13,716 bases of DNA, taken from an uncultured Desulfovibrio sp. GTDB lineage: Bacteria; Desulfobacterota; Desulfovibrionia; Desulfovibrionales; Desulfovibrionaceae. The notes beneath the pieces were generated by a model. It was not told the DNA's origin and searched no databases. It saw only the letters and a program-made list of their open reading frames with translations. Position 1 is the stretch's first letter. Each line of letters opens with the position of its first letter. The translations under genes were made by a program, and so were the position numbers. The stretch covers positions 1-13,716 of the forward strand of contig USBZ01000054.1 in assembly GCA_900553065.1 (NCBI GenBank), in the 5' to 3' direction. Of the stretch, positions 1-7,072 are shown piece by piece.

Positions 1-818
1 TTCGGCGTGTGGTGAAGGCGCTCTGCGAACGCAATGAAAATGAGCGTATGTCTCTGCCCGGCATGAACCCCCGGCGTACCGGCATTCTCATTCCCGGCGC
101 GGCCATTCTGCAGACCATTATGGAAGAGCTGGATTTCGACTCCGTGCGCGTTTCCGGCCGAGGCCTGCGGGACGGCGCTCTTGCCGACTATCTGGACCGG
201 ATGTTTCCCGAGAAGGGCAGACTTTCCGTACGCGATGAAAGCGTGCTCCGACTGGCCCGCCTGTGCCGTTTCGAGGAAGTGCATTCCCGGCATGTGGCGG
301 CGCTTGCCGTCATGCTTTTCGACTCCGCCCGCGAGATCGGTCTATACCGCGGCCCTGCCAGAATGCGGGAGCTGCTTCATTATGCGGGGCTCCTGCACGA
401 TATCGGCATCTTCATTTCGTTTACGAAGCACAACGTGCACAGCCACTACCTTATTCAGAACAGCGAGATGCTCGGCTTCACGCAGAAAGAGGTTTCGCTC
501 ATGGCGGCGCTGGCGCTTTTTCACCGGTACGGCTACTCCAGAAAGGATAAGGGCAGCGTGACGTTGACCGACGACTGGCTGGAATACGCCCGCTACCTTT
601 CGCTTTTTCTTTCTCTTGCGGAAGGCATGGATAAAAGCCACCGGCAGGCCGTGGTATCGGCGGCCTTTGTGCGTCAGGACAAGGAGCTGAAGCTTGTTGT
701 CCGCTCTTCGGTTCCGTGCCCGGTGGAGCAGGAGCGTCTGAAGCGCTGCTTCAAGGCGCTGGAGAAATGCTTCGGTGCCGTGAACGTGGTGTGGGAAGCT
801 GTGCCGAAGACGGCATGA
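1..818 (+). CDS. Ppx/GppA-type phosphatase with C-terminal HD domain, 3' part only
   Basis: The frame is open from the left edge (codons in phase with base 3), so the real start lies outside the window. The GTG at base 9 is only an internal codon. The first visible residues (SLPGMNPRRTG, then a GAAIL stretch and VSGRGLRDG) match the end of the Ppx/GppA nucleotide-binding (ASKHA) fold. After this comes an HD-type helical domain: HSRH around 282-293, LLHDIG with the HD pair at 396-401, and a later FHR. This family hydrolyses inorganic polyphosphate and/or pppGpp in the cytoplasm, and many members carry the HD-like domain at the C-terminus. Most of the catalytic domain is off the edge, so exopolyphosphatase cannot be told from guanosine pentaphosphatase here. 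A terminator follows 22 bases after the stop, making this the last gene of its transcript. Confidence 0.85.
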   Translation, partial: RRVVKALCERNENERMSLPGMNPRRTGILIPGAAILQTIMEELDFDSVRVSGRGLRDGALADYLDRMFPEKGRLSVRDESVLRLARLCRFEEVHSRHVAALAVMLFDSAREIGLYRGPARMRELLHYAGLLHDIGIFISFTKHNVHSHYLIQNSEMLGFTQKEVSLMAALALFHRYGYSRKDKGSVTLTDDWLEYARYLSLFLSLAEGMDKSHRQAVVSAAFVRQDKELKLVVRSSVPCPVEQERLKRCFKALEKCFGAVNVVWEAVPKTA

Positions 819-840
819 GATTTTTTTCGGGCTTTTTCGG

Positions 841-881
841 AAGGCGGAGCCGGTATGTCCCGGTTCCGCCTTCTTTTTTTT
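841..881 (+). terminator. Rho-independent terminator after the Ppx/GppA gene
   Basis: A 13-bp stem pairs 841-853 (AAGGCGGAGCCGG) with 860-872 (CCGGTTCCGCCTT). It has one G-U wobble and a 6-base loop, and an eight-T run follows at 874-881. Its position just after the stop at 818 and before nifU fits the end of the upstream transcript. Confidence 0.9.
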
Positions 882-967
882 ATGCCCGGGAGACCTGCAA
901 GGGATTTTCGGAACTTGCTGCGCCGATTCTGGACATTGCCCGGAAAGTGATTAACCTTTGCAGAGAA

Positions 968-973
968 TACAAT
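968..973 (+). promoter_or_regulatory. Candidate -10 element for nifUS
   Basis: TACAAT lies 60 bases before the nifU start in the 151-base gap after the terminator, and nifU needs its own promoter there. I see no good -35 at 16-18 bases: TTGCCC at 936-941 is 26 bases away and GTGATT at 947-952 only 15. I also found no sigma54 -24/-12 pair and no obvious IscR-type site. The call rests on the -10 hexamer and its position only. Confidence 0.3.
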
Positions 974-1032
974 AGACGGAAAACGCGAAGCCTCTTTTTG
1001 AAGCGGCCTGTCGCATTATCAGGAGTACAATC

Positions 1033-1869
1033 ATGTGGGAATATACCGAGACCGTCCGTGATCACTTCCTGCACCCCCGCAATGCCGGTGTGCTTGAAGA
1101 TGCCAACGTTATCGGCGAGGCGGGAAGTCTTGCCTGCGGCGACGCCCTGAAGCTCATGCTGAAGGTCAACGATCAGGGCATCATTGAAGATGCCAAGTTC
1201 CAGACGTTCGGCTGCGCCAGCGCCATTGCCTCGAGCTCCGCTCTGACCGAGCTGATCAAGGGCAAGCATATGGACGAGGCCGCCAAGCTGACGAACAAGG
1301 AAATCGCCGAATACCTCGGCGGTCTTCCCAAGGAAAAGATGCACTGCTCCGTCATGGGCGAAGAAGCGCTGGAAGACGCCGTCCGCCACTGGAAGGGGCT
1401 TCCCTCCAAGGCTCAGGCCGAGGAAGGCAGACTGGTGTGCAAGTGCTTCGGCGTGACGGATCTTCAGATCATCAAGGTTGCGAAGGAAAACAATCTGAAG
1501 ACTGTTGAGGAAGTCACCGACTTCATCAAGGCCGGCGGCGCCTGCGGCAGCTGCAAGGACGACATCCAGTCCATCCTCGACAAGCTTCATGCTCTGGAAA
1601 AGCCCATGCAGGAAATCAAGCCCGTGCCCCGCATGACCAACGTGCAGCGCATGCAGAAGGTCATGACCATCATCAATGAGGACATCGCTCCCCGCCTTGC
1701 CCTCGACGGCGGTTCCATCGAGCTTGTGGACGTGGACGGCACCACCGTGGTGGTTGCTCTCCGCGGCGCCTGTTCCGGTTGCAGCGCCAGCCAGCTGACG
1801 CTGAAGAATCTGGTGGAAAAGACCCTGCGCGAGCAGGTGGATCCCGCCATCAACGTGGTGGAGGCGTAA
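1033..1869 (+). CDS. nifU: NifU, three-domain Fe-S cluster scaffold protein
   Basis: The 278-residue protein has the full NifU layout. The N-terminal IscU-like scaffold (about 1-123) carries cluster cysteines C35 (in CGD), C61 (FGCAS) and C105 (MHCS). The central [2Fe-2S] BFD-like domain (about 130-190) has C136, C138, C171 and C174. The C-terminal Nfu domain (about 205-278) has the CSGC pair C247/C250. These match the known NifU cysteine pattern. NifU receives sulfur from NifS, assembles transient clusters on its first and third domains, and passes them to apoproteins in the cytosol. The start is well set: AGGAG at 1021-1025 lies 7 bases upstream of the ATG. nifS follows after one base. No nitrogenase gene is in the window, so a general Fe-S assembly role, as in Helicobacter and other anaerobes, is likely; the hydrogenase next door is a plausible client. 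Confidence 0.95.
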   Translation: MWEYTETVRDHFLHPRNAGVLEDANVIGEAGSLACGDALKLMLKVNDQGIIEDAKFQTFGCASAIASSSALTELIKGKHMDEAAKLTNKEIAEYLGGLPKEKMHCSVMGEEALEDAVRHWKGLPSKAQAEEGRLVCKCFGVTDLQIIKVAKENNLKTVEEVTDFIKAGGACGSCKDDIQSILDKLHALEKPMQEIKPVPRMTNVQRMQKVMTIINEDIAPRLALDGGSIELVDVDGTTVVVALRGACSGCSASQLTLKNLVEKTLREQVDPAINVVEA

Positions 1870-1870
1870 C

Positions 1871-3049
1871 ATGGCCGATATTACCGATGTGATCTATCTC
1901 GACAACAACGCCACGACGATGGTCGCTCCCGAAGTGGCGGAAGCCATGATGCCCGCCTTCGGTCCGCTTTACGGCAATGCGTCCAGCATGCATACCTTCG
2001 GCGGTCAGATGGGCCACTACATCCAGAAGTCCCGCGAGCAGGTGGCCGGCATTCTCAACGCCGATCCTGAAGAAATCATCTTCACTTCCTGCGGCTCCGA
2101 GTCCGACAACTCCGCCTGGTATTCCGCCACGGAAACCCAGCCGGAAAAGCGCCATGTCATCACCACCAAGGTGGAGCACTCCGCCGTGCTCGCCTACGGC
2201 CATTATCTTGAAGATAAGGGCTATGAGGTGACCTGGCTCGGCGTGGACGACAAGGGCCGTCTCAATCTTGAGGAACTCGACCGTGCCATTCGTCCCGATA
2301 CGGCGCTTGTCTCCCTCATGTACGCCAACAACGAAACCGGCACCATCTTCCCCATCGAGGATGTGGCGAGAATCGTGAAGTCTCACGGCGTGCAGCTGCA
2401 TGTGGATGCCGTGCAGGCGGTGGGCAAGGAAGTTATCGACCTCAAGAAGCTTCCCATCGACTATCTGGCGCTGTCCGGCCACAAGCTTCATGCTCCCAAG
2501 GGCATCGGCGCTCTGTATGTCCGCCGCGGCACGCGTTTTCGTCCCTACCTCAAGGGCGGTCATCAGGAACGCGGCCGTCGTGCCGGTACCGAGAACGTTC
2601 CCTACATCATCGGTCTCGGCAAGGCCTGCGAGCTGGCTGCTTCCAACATGGAGAAGGAACGCACTCAGGTTTCCGCCCTGCGCGACCGTCTGCAGGCCGG
2701 ACTTCTTGCCGCCATTCCGCACTGCAAGATCAACGGCGATCAGGAACATCGTCTGCCCAACACGCTGAACATCTCCTTTGAAGCCGTGGAAGGCGAAGCC
2801 CTCCTCCTGCAGCTCGACCGTTACGGCATCTGCGCCAGCTCCGGTTCCGCGTGTACGTCCGGCAGTCTGGAACCCTCTCATGTTCTGCGCGCCATGGGCG
2901 TACCGTTCAACTATGCGCACGGCTCCGTGCGGTTCAGCCTGAGCCGCTACAATACCGAAGCTGAAATCGATCGCGTGATCGAGGTCATGCCCGGCATCGT
3001 CAGCGAACTGCGCGCCATCTCTCCCTTTGCGAGCTTTCTGAAGAAGTAG
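1871..3049 (+). CDS. nifS: NifS, PLP-dependent cysteine desulfurase
   Basis: The 392-residue protein is a class V aminotransferase-fold cysteine desulfurase of normal length. It turns L-cysteine into alanine and hands the sulfur as a persulfide to NifU. Visible features: YLDNNATT near the N-terminus, VEHSA with the PLP-stacking H103, HVDAVQ with D179, the Schiff-base lysine K205 in SGHKLHAPKGIG, the RAGTEN motif around 237-242, and the catalytic cysteine C328 in SGSACTSG. The short catalytic loop fits the NifS/IscS group rather than SufS. The start ATG is one base after the nifU stop, with GGAGG at 1860-1864 inside the end of nifU and 6 bases of spacing, so the two genes are co-transcribed and probably translationally coupled. 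The C-terminal extension after 360 looks ordinary. The gene is intact. Confidence 0.95.
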   Translation: MADITDVIYLDNNATTMVAPEVAEAMMPAFGPLYGNASSMHTFGGQMGHYIQKSREQVAGILNADPEEIIFTSCGSESDNSAWYSATETQPEKRHVITTKVEHSAVLAYGHYLEDKGYEVTWLGVDDKGRLNLEELDRAIRPDTALVSLMYANNETGTIFPIEDVARIVKSHGVQLHVDAVQAVGKEVIDLKKLPIDYLALSGHKLHAPKGIGALYVRRGTRFRPYLKGGHQERGRRAGTENVPYIIGLGKACELAASNMEKERTQVSALRDRLQAGLLAAIPHCKINGDQEHRLPNTLNISFEAVEGEALLLQLDRYGICASSGSACTSGSLEPSHVLRAMGVPFNYAHGSVRFSLSRYNTEAEIDRVIEVMPGIVSELRAISPFASFLKK

Positions 3050-3058
3050 CGGAAAAAT

Positions 3059-3076
3059 GCGGGCCTTCCGGCCCGC
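3059..3076 (+). terminator. GC-rich hairpin just after nifS
   Basis: GCGGGCC (3059-3065) pairs perfectly with GGCCCGC (3070-3076) across a TTCC loop, starting 10 bases after the nifS stop. Only a weak T run follows (GCTTTCC), so on its own it is a poor terminator. It may protect the nifS mRNA end or act together with the stronger hairpin 16 bases on. Confidence 0.5.
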
Positions 3077-3092
3077 GCTTTCCGACGATATG

Positions 3093-3131
3093 AAAAAGCC
3101 TGCTTCCGTTCATGCGGAAGCAGGCTTTTTT
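3093..3131. terminator. Bidirectional terminator between nifS and the hydrogenase operon
   Basis: A perfect 16-bp stem pairs 3093-3108 (AAAAAGCCTGCTTCCG) with 3115-3130, across a 6-base loop, with T residues through 3131. The A run on the left and T run on the right give a terminator-like hairpin when read from either strand. It sits between two convergent operons, 44 bases after nifS and 69 bases beyond the end of the hydrogenase gene, so it probably ends both transcripts. Confidence 0.9.
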
Positions 3132-3199
3132 GTCTTCATGCGGTGGGGCGGGCTGAGCCGCCTGTTTCCGTCCCGCGTTTTGGGGCGGCGCACCCGGTT

Positions 3200-4894
3200 T
3201 TATTCGCCGGTCATGTTTCTGTGCAGAAGTTCGTGCTCCCTGCCCTTGAGGAGCGTGGCATAGAGCGTATCAAGCAGCGGGTTTTCGCTGGTCTTCTTGA
3301 TCTGCATGTTGATGTCCGCTTCATACAGGGAGTCGCGGCGGGCTCTGAACATGCCGGTTCCAGAAGATACCGGCTGTCCGCCTCCCATGATGCAGCCTCC
3401 CGGGCAGGCCATGAATTCCACGAAGTCGTAGGTCTTTCCGCCTTCGCGTATGGCGTTCAGCACCATGTCGGCATTGCGCAGACCGCTGACCACGGCCGCG
3501 CGGATTTCCCTGTCGCCGTGGCGGAAGGAGAACTCGCGGATGCCGTTTTCCTCGCGCACGCCCACGCGCTTGAGTTCGTCGATGTCCTGACGGCTGTGTC
3601 CGGCAAGGAAGTTGCGCAGCACGGCTTCCGTAACGCCGCCGCTTGCACCGAAGATGAGGCCCGCGCCGGACGTGATGCCGAAGGGCATGTCGGCCGCGTC
3701 CTTGTCCGCGCCGTTCAGGGTAAGGCCGTAGCTCTGTATCATGCCGATCAGCTCTTCCGTGGTCAGCACGTAGTCTACGTCCTGCCGACCGTTCGTGCGG
3801 GATTCGGGCCGCAGGATTTCATCCTTCTTGGCCGTGCAGGGCATGATGGCCACAGAGACCAGACGGCGGCCATTTTCATCGGGATGAACACTGTCCCAGG
3901 CGCGCAGAACGGCGCCGAACATCTGCATGGGCGAACGGCAGGTGGACAGGTGAGGAATGAATTCCGGATGCTTCTTTTCGCAGAAGCGCACCCATGCGGG
4001 GCAGCAGCTCGTGAAGAGCGGCAGCTTTTCCCCGGAGGCAAGGCGTTGCTGAAGTTCGCGGCTTTCCTCGGTGACGGTGAGGTCCGCGCCGAAGGCGGTG
4101 TCGTACACTTCCTCGAAGCCGAGGCGGTGCATGACCGTGACGAGGCGGTTCATGACGTTCTTGCCGGCAGGAAAACCGAAGCGGTCGCCTATGGCCGTAC
4201 GTACGGCGGGAGCTACCTGCGCCACGACTCTGTTGTTCGGATCAGCGAGAGCCGCCCATACCTGATCCACCGTGCTTTTAATGGATATGGCGCCCGTGGG
4301 GCAGACCACGCGGCACTGTCCGCAGCCTACGCAATCGGTTTCGGCAAGGCGGCGGTTGTAGGCCGGGGTCACCAGTGTGGCCACGCCCTTGCCTGCAAAG
4401 TCGAGGGCGTCCACGGCCTGAATGTTGTCGCACATACGCACGCAGTCGCCGCAGAGAATGCACTTGCTCGGAGTGCGCACGATGCAGTTGGAGCTGTTGT
4501 CCACATCGTGATGTTCCTGCACGCTCTTGAAGCGGATGTTTCTCACGCCCATGCGTTCGGCGAGATTCTGCAGGTGACAGTCGCCGTTCTTGTTGCATAC
4601 CGTGCAGTCGCGGTCGTGGGAGGCGAGCAGCAGCTCCAGCAGCGTGCGGCGGTATTTTCTCAGATCCGGCGTATTGGTCTGAATGTTCATGCCGTCGCGC
4701 GGACGCACGGTGCAGGAGGCGAAGTAGCGGCCCTCATCGTCCTTGACCGTGCAGAGTCGGCAGGCGCCGTACACGGAAAGTTCCGAAACGTAGCAGAGCG
4801 TGGGCAGGTCGATGCCCGCCTTGCGTATGACCGTCAGTACATTGTTTTCATCGGTGAATTCGACGCGGATGCCGTCGATGATCATGCTGCCCAT
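3200..4894 (-). CDS. [FeFe] hydrogenase, catalytic subunit of CpI/HndD type
   Basis: This 564-residue protein interconverts H2 with protons and electrons. Accessory clusters in order: plant-type [2Fe-2S] (C34, C45, C48, C61), His-ligated [4Fe-4S] (H93, C97, C100, C106), and two ferredoxin [4Fe-4S] (C145/148/151/155 and C188/191/194/198). The H-cluster domain has P1 TSCCPAW (295-301; C297 proton relay, C298 ligand), P2 MPCTAKKDE (C353, K356) and P3 from E493 to P508 (C497, C501). The proton-path residues E277, E280 and S317 also align with CpI, so it looks active rather than sensory. No signal peptide is seen, so it should be cytoplasmic. The start at 4894 is favoured over an upstream in-frame ATG at 4951 because AAGGA (4901-4905 on this strand) lies 6 bases upstream; the longer form would overlap the preceding gene. 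It follows the small Fe-S gene by 2 bases. No HydE/F/G maturases are in the window. Confidence 0.95.
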   Translation of the reverse strand: MGSMIIDGIRVEFTDENNVLTVIRKAGIDLPTLCYVSELSVYGACRLCTVKDDEGRYFASCTVRPRDGMNIQTNTPDLRKYRRTLLELLLASHDRDCTVCNKNGDCHLQNLAERMGVRNIRFKSVQEHHDVDNSSNCIVRTPSKCILCGDCVRMCDNIQAVDALDFAGKGVATLVTPAYNRRLAETDCVGCGQCRVVCPTGAISIKSTVDQVWAALADPNNRVVAQVAPAVRTAIGDRFGFPAGKNVMNRLVTVMHRLGFEEVYDTAFGADLTVTEESRELQQRLASGEKLPLFTSCCPAWVRFCEKKHPEFIPHLSTCRSPMQMFGAVLRAWDSVHPDENGRRLVSVAIMPCTAKKDEILRPESRTNGRQDVDYVLTTEELIGMIQSYGLTLNGADKDAADMPFGITSGAGLIFGASGGVTEAVLRNFLAGHSRQDIDELKRVGVREENGIREFSFRHGDREIRAAVVSGLRNADMVLNAIREGGKTYDFVEFMACPGGCIMGGGQPVSSGTGMFRARRDSLYEADINMQIKKTSENPLLDTLYATLLKGREHELLHRNMTGE

Positions 4895-4896
4895 GA

Positions 4897-5388
4897 TTAA
4901 TCCTTGATGGAGATGGCGCCGAACTTGCAGTTCATCATGCAGGTGCCGCATTTGATGCAGAGTTCATGGTTGATGACGAAAGGCTTCTTGATGACGCCGC
5001 TGATGGCGTTGACCGGGCAGCTGCGTGCGCATCGGGAGCAGCCCTTGCAGCGCTTGGGATCGATGTCGAAGAAGATCAGTTCCTGATAAGGACCGGGCAG
5101 ATATTCTTCAATGACGCGTTCCTCGCCGCCCTGATGTTCCAGAACGGAAAGAACCTGACGGGCGATGCTTTTGCCGAGACCGCAGCGGGCGGTATGATCA
5201 ATGAGCGCGCCGAGCTCATCCAGCAGGGCCAGTTCTTCCTGCGAGGGAAAGGGAAGCGGAGAGTCGGCGAGTATCTGCTGCATCTGCCTCGTGCCTTCCC
5301 GGCAGGAAATGCATTTGCCGCAGCACTGATCGCTGGTGAATTTTTCAAGAACGGCCAGAGCCTTTTGCGTTTCCGGTGACTTTTCCAT
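4897..5388 (-). CDS. Small Fe-S protein equal to the C-terminal part of a NuoF/HndC/HydB subunit
   Basis: The 163-residue protein begins almost directly at the NuoF-type [4Fe-4S] region: CGKCISCREGT with C23, C26 and C29, and the fourth ligand C69 in ARCGLG. A two-cluster ferredoxin domain follows (C114/117/120/124 and C144/147/150/154), as at the C-terminus of HndC and HydB. The FMN/NADH-binding and SLBB domains that normally precede this are absent. I searched the upstream DNA in the minus-strand frames and saw no remnant of them. It therefore looks like a purpose-built electron-transfer partner of the hydrogenase encoded 2 bases downstream, not an NADH-oxidising subunit. The start at 5388 is chosen because homology begins there. 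An in-frame ATG at 5583 would add a Cys/Arg-rich stretch resembling nothing known. The ribosome-binding site is weak, so the start is moderately sure. Confidence 0.85.
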   Translation of the reverse strand: MEKSPETQKALAVLEKFTSDQCCGKCISCREGTRQMQQILADSPLPFPSQEELALLDELGALIDHTARCGLGKSIARQVLSVLEHQGGEERVIEEYLPGPYQELIFFDIDPKRCKGCSRCARSCPVNAISGVIKKPFVINHELCIKCGTCMMNCKFGAISIKD

Positions 5389-5477
5389 GATGGGTGTCCG
5401 AAAGAATTGAAAAAGATGACGACAGCAGAACTGACGGGTGGGAGCGATCGGCCTGTACGACGGAAGATCGGCGTGGA

Positions 5478-5490
5478 GGGAAGCGTTCCC
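5478..5490. repeat. Short palindrome GGGAA-GCG-TTCCC
   Basis: Perfect 5-bp arms flank a 3-base centre, about 90 bases upstream of the small Fe-S gene and inside its likely leader. It could be an operator or a small RNA hairpin. Because it is short and GC-rich, chance is possible. Confidence 0.35.
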
Positions 5491-5582
5491 GAGAGCATGT
5501 TCCGTGTGACGGCGATATTCTGCTGTCCGGGCATATCCGCAGAAGCATGCGGTACACATGGGTGTAGACGCGCAGGGAGTCA

Positions 5583-5611
5583 CTTGTAAAGCCTGCGCTT
5601 ATTGTTCCGAA
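5583..5611 (-). promoter_or_regulatory. Tentative promoter of the hydrogenase operon
   Basis: Read on the minus strand, TTCGGA (5606-5611) and TACAAG (5583-5588) are 17 bases apart. They match the sigma70 consensus at 3 and 4 of 6 positions, so each box is weak. The -35 box lies inside the inverted repeat at 5602-5620, an arrangement that would suit a repressor or an activator. The evidence is position plus correct spacing only. Confidence 0.25.
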
Positions 5612-5620
5612 CAGGAACAA
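5602..5620. promoter_or_regulatory. Candidate operator: perfect inverted repeat TTGTTCC-N5-GGAACAA
   Basis: Two perfect 7-bp arms are separated by GAACA. Inside it sits a second palindrome, TGTTC-C-GAACA (5603-5613), so the GAACA/TGTTC unit occurs three times in 18 bases. No T run follows, so it is not a terminator. Its place in a divergent promoter region suggests a binding site for a dimeric regulator. It is nearer the possible hydrogenase promoter than the SWIM-operon promoter, whose -35 is 60 bases away. I cannot name the regulator. Confidence 0.5.
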
Positions 5621-5680
5621 AGTCTGAGGAAGGACGAAAAGGCGCTTTTCTGAGCCTTGCCATGCCGTTTTTCCCCAGAG

Positions 5681-5709
5681 TTGACGCCATGATTTCCTGC
5701 CGTTACAGA
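5681..5709 (+). promoter_or_regulatory. Sigma70-type promoter of the SWIM-MoxR-VWA operon
   Basis: TTGACG (5681-5686, 5 of 6 consensus) and TACAGA (5704-5709, 4 of 6) are separated by exactly 17 bases. Transcription would begin near 5716, giving a leader of about 50 bases before the ATG at 5767. It is the best promoter match in the intergenic region and faces the five-gene operon. Confidence 0.7.
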
Positions 5710-5766
5710 TAGATATCATGTGGACTCTCTTCCGCGTCATGCGCGGTTGCCTTCGGGGATAAACGT

Positions 5767-7059
5767 ATGAATATGACGGTGGACGCTGTTCTTGCCCTGG
5801 CTCCGGACGAATCTTCGGTCAAGGCCGCGCGCGGCCTTGCGTCTCCCGGAAAGTGGCAGACTCTTGGATGTGACGATGCCGCTGCATGGGGACTTTGTCA
5901 GGGCAGCGGCTCGAAACCCTATCAGGTGAAAGTGGATCTTTCAGGGCCCGTATGCTCCTGTTCGTGTCCGAGCAGAAAGATTCCGTGCAAGCATGCGCTG
6001 GCACTTCTGCTGCTTATGGTGCAGCAGCCGGGGGCGTTCGGCGGCGATCGCCCGGACTGGGTAACCGAATGGCTGGAGAACCGTTTGCAGCGCGCGGCGA
6101 AAAAGGAGGAGGGCAAGGCTCGGAAGAAGAGCGCCGCTCCCGTTTCGCCCGAAAAGGAAGCCGCAAGACTGAAGCGCATGCTCGCAGGCCTTGAGGAGCT
6201 GGACCGCTGGATGAACGATCAGGTCCGGCAGGGGCTTTCGTTGCTTTCCGGCCGCTATGAGGAATGGGAAAGGCTGGCCGCCCGCATGGTGGATGCGCAG
6301 ATGCCGGGCATGGCTGCGCGGGTGCGCGGCATGGCTTCGCTTGTGGACAGAGGAGACGACTGGCCTGCCGCTCTTCTTGCCCGCATGGGCGAGCTGCAGC
6401 TTCTGGCGGAGGCATTTTTTCATCTGGAGAGTCTTTCTCCGGCGGAGCAGGCCGACGTGCGTTCCGCGCTTGGCTATCTTCCCGATAAGGACATCGTACT
6501 GGCCGGTGAGGACAAGGTGACCGACTTGTGGAGCGTCATCGGTGTGAGCGAAGCGGAAGAGGATCGATTGTGGCGGCGCCGCGTGTGGCTTTATGGAAGA
6601 GAGAGCGGCAGAACGGCGCTCATTCTGGATTTTTCTCACGGTTCCCGCTCGTTTGAACCGGTATTTCTGCCCGGAGATACGGTACGCATGACGCTGGCCT
6701 TCTATCCCGGCGTCGCGCCGCTCCGTGCCGTGGCGGCCGATGCGCCCGTAAGTGAAGCGGTCTGCGAGCCGTTGCCCGGGCGTACTCTGGATCAGGCCCT
6801 TGCCGACATGGCGACCCGGTTGGCCGCAAATCCGTGGCAGAGCCCTCTGCCGCTTTTTTTCAGCGGGGCTCATCTTGTGCACGGAAAGAGCGGCTGGCGG
6901 CTGCGCTCCGAGCAGGGAGGCGAACTTCCCCTGTATCTGGACGACGCCGATGCCTGGAAGATTTTGGCCGTAAGCGGCGGACTTCCTCTTGCGGTCTGCG
7001 GCGAATGGGATGGAAACGCGCTGCTTCCGGCGGGCGTCTTCCCCCGGACGGAATCCTGA
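5767..7059 (+). CDS. SWIM zinc-finger protein, first gene of the MoxR-VWA operon
   Basis: The 430-residue protein has an N-terminal SWIM zinc finger: C65, C67, C74 and H76 (CxC-x6-CxH) within CSCPSRKIPCKH. SWIM fingers bind DNA or act in protein contacts. A Lys/Glu/Ala-rich linker (about 107-135) follows, then a mostly helical region (about 135-245) and a C-terminal part predicted rich in strands (about 260-425) with no motif I can name. There is no signal peptide or membrane segment. SWIM proteins of this length are typical first partners of DUF5691 and YehL-type MoxR genes, and E. coli yehQ in the yehLMPQ group is the nearest analogue I know. It may serve as the recognition or adaptor module. 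The start has a modest GGGGA site at 5755-5759 and follows a good promoter. The next gene starts 13 bases after its stop. Confidence 0.85.
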   Translation: MNMTVDAVLALAPDESSVKAARGLASPGKWQTLGCDDAAAWGLCQGSGSKPYQVKVDLSGPVCSCSCPSRKIPCKHALALLLLMVQQPGAFGGDRPDWVTEWLENRLQRAAKKEEGKARKKSAAPVSPEKEAARLKRMLAGLEELDRWMNDQVRQGLSLLSGRYEEWERLAARMVDAQMPGMAARVRGMASLVDRGDDWPAALLARMGELQLLAEAFFHLESLSPAEQADVRSALGYLPDKDIVLAGEDKVTDLWSVIGVSEAEEDRLWRRRVWLYGRESGRTALILDFSHGSRSFEPVFLPGDTVRMTLAFYPGVAPLRAVAADAPVSEAVCEPLPGRTLDQALADMATRLAANPWQSPLPLFFSGAHLVHGKSGWRLRSEQGGELPLYLDDADAWKILAVSGGLPLAVCGEWDGNALLPAGVFPRTES

Positions 7060-7072
7060 ACGGGGAGGAATC

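Larger units (their letters stand above)
5389..5766. other. Divergent intergenic region, 378 bases
   Basis: This gap lies between the leftward hydrogenase operon and the rightward SWIM-MoxR-VWA operon. I see no convincing gene in it. It contains a sigma70-like promoter reading right (5681-5709), a perfect inverted repeat (5602-5620), and a second short palindrome (5478-5490). About 200 bases lie between the first inverted repeat and the small Fe-S gene, so the hydrogenase mRNA may have a long untranslated leader. I did not recognise a known riboswitch in it. Confidence 0.7.

Noticed and set aside
880..2920. Minus-strand open frames of 330 and 356 codons under nifU and nifS
   Set aside because: Both are antisense to genes with complete motif sets, and their His/Gly-rich translations match no family I know.
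3143..4900. A 585-codon open frame on the plus strand, antisense to the hydrogenase gene
   Set aside because: Its frame is open because of GC-rich codon use. The minus-strand frame has all hydrogenase motifs, while this one resembles nothing and has no ribosome-binding site.
4895..4951. N-terminal extension of the hydrogenase to an upstream ATG at 4951
   Set aside because: It would overlap the small Fe-S gene, adds 19 residues of no known kind, and the AAGGA site fits the ATG at 4894.
5389..5583. N-terminal extension or pseudogene remnant of the NuoF-like protein
   Set aside because: I looked for the flavin/NADH or SLBB domain in the minus-strand frames and saw nothing similar, so I treat the short form as natural.
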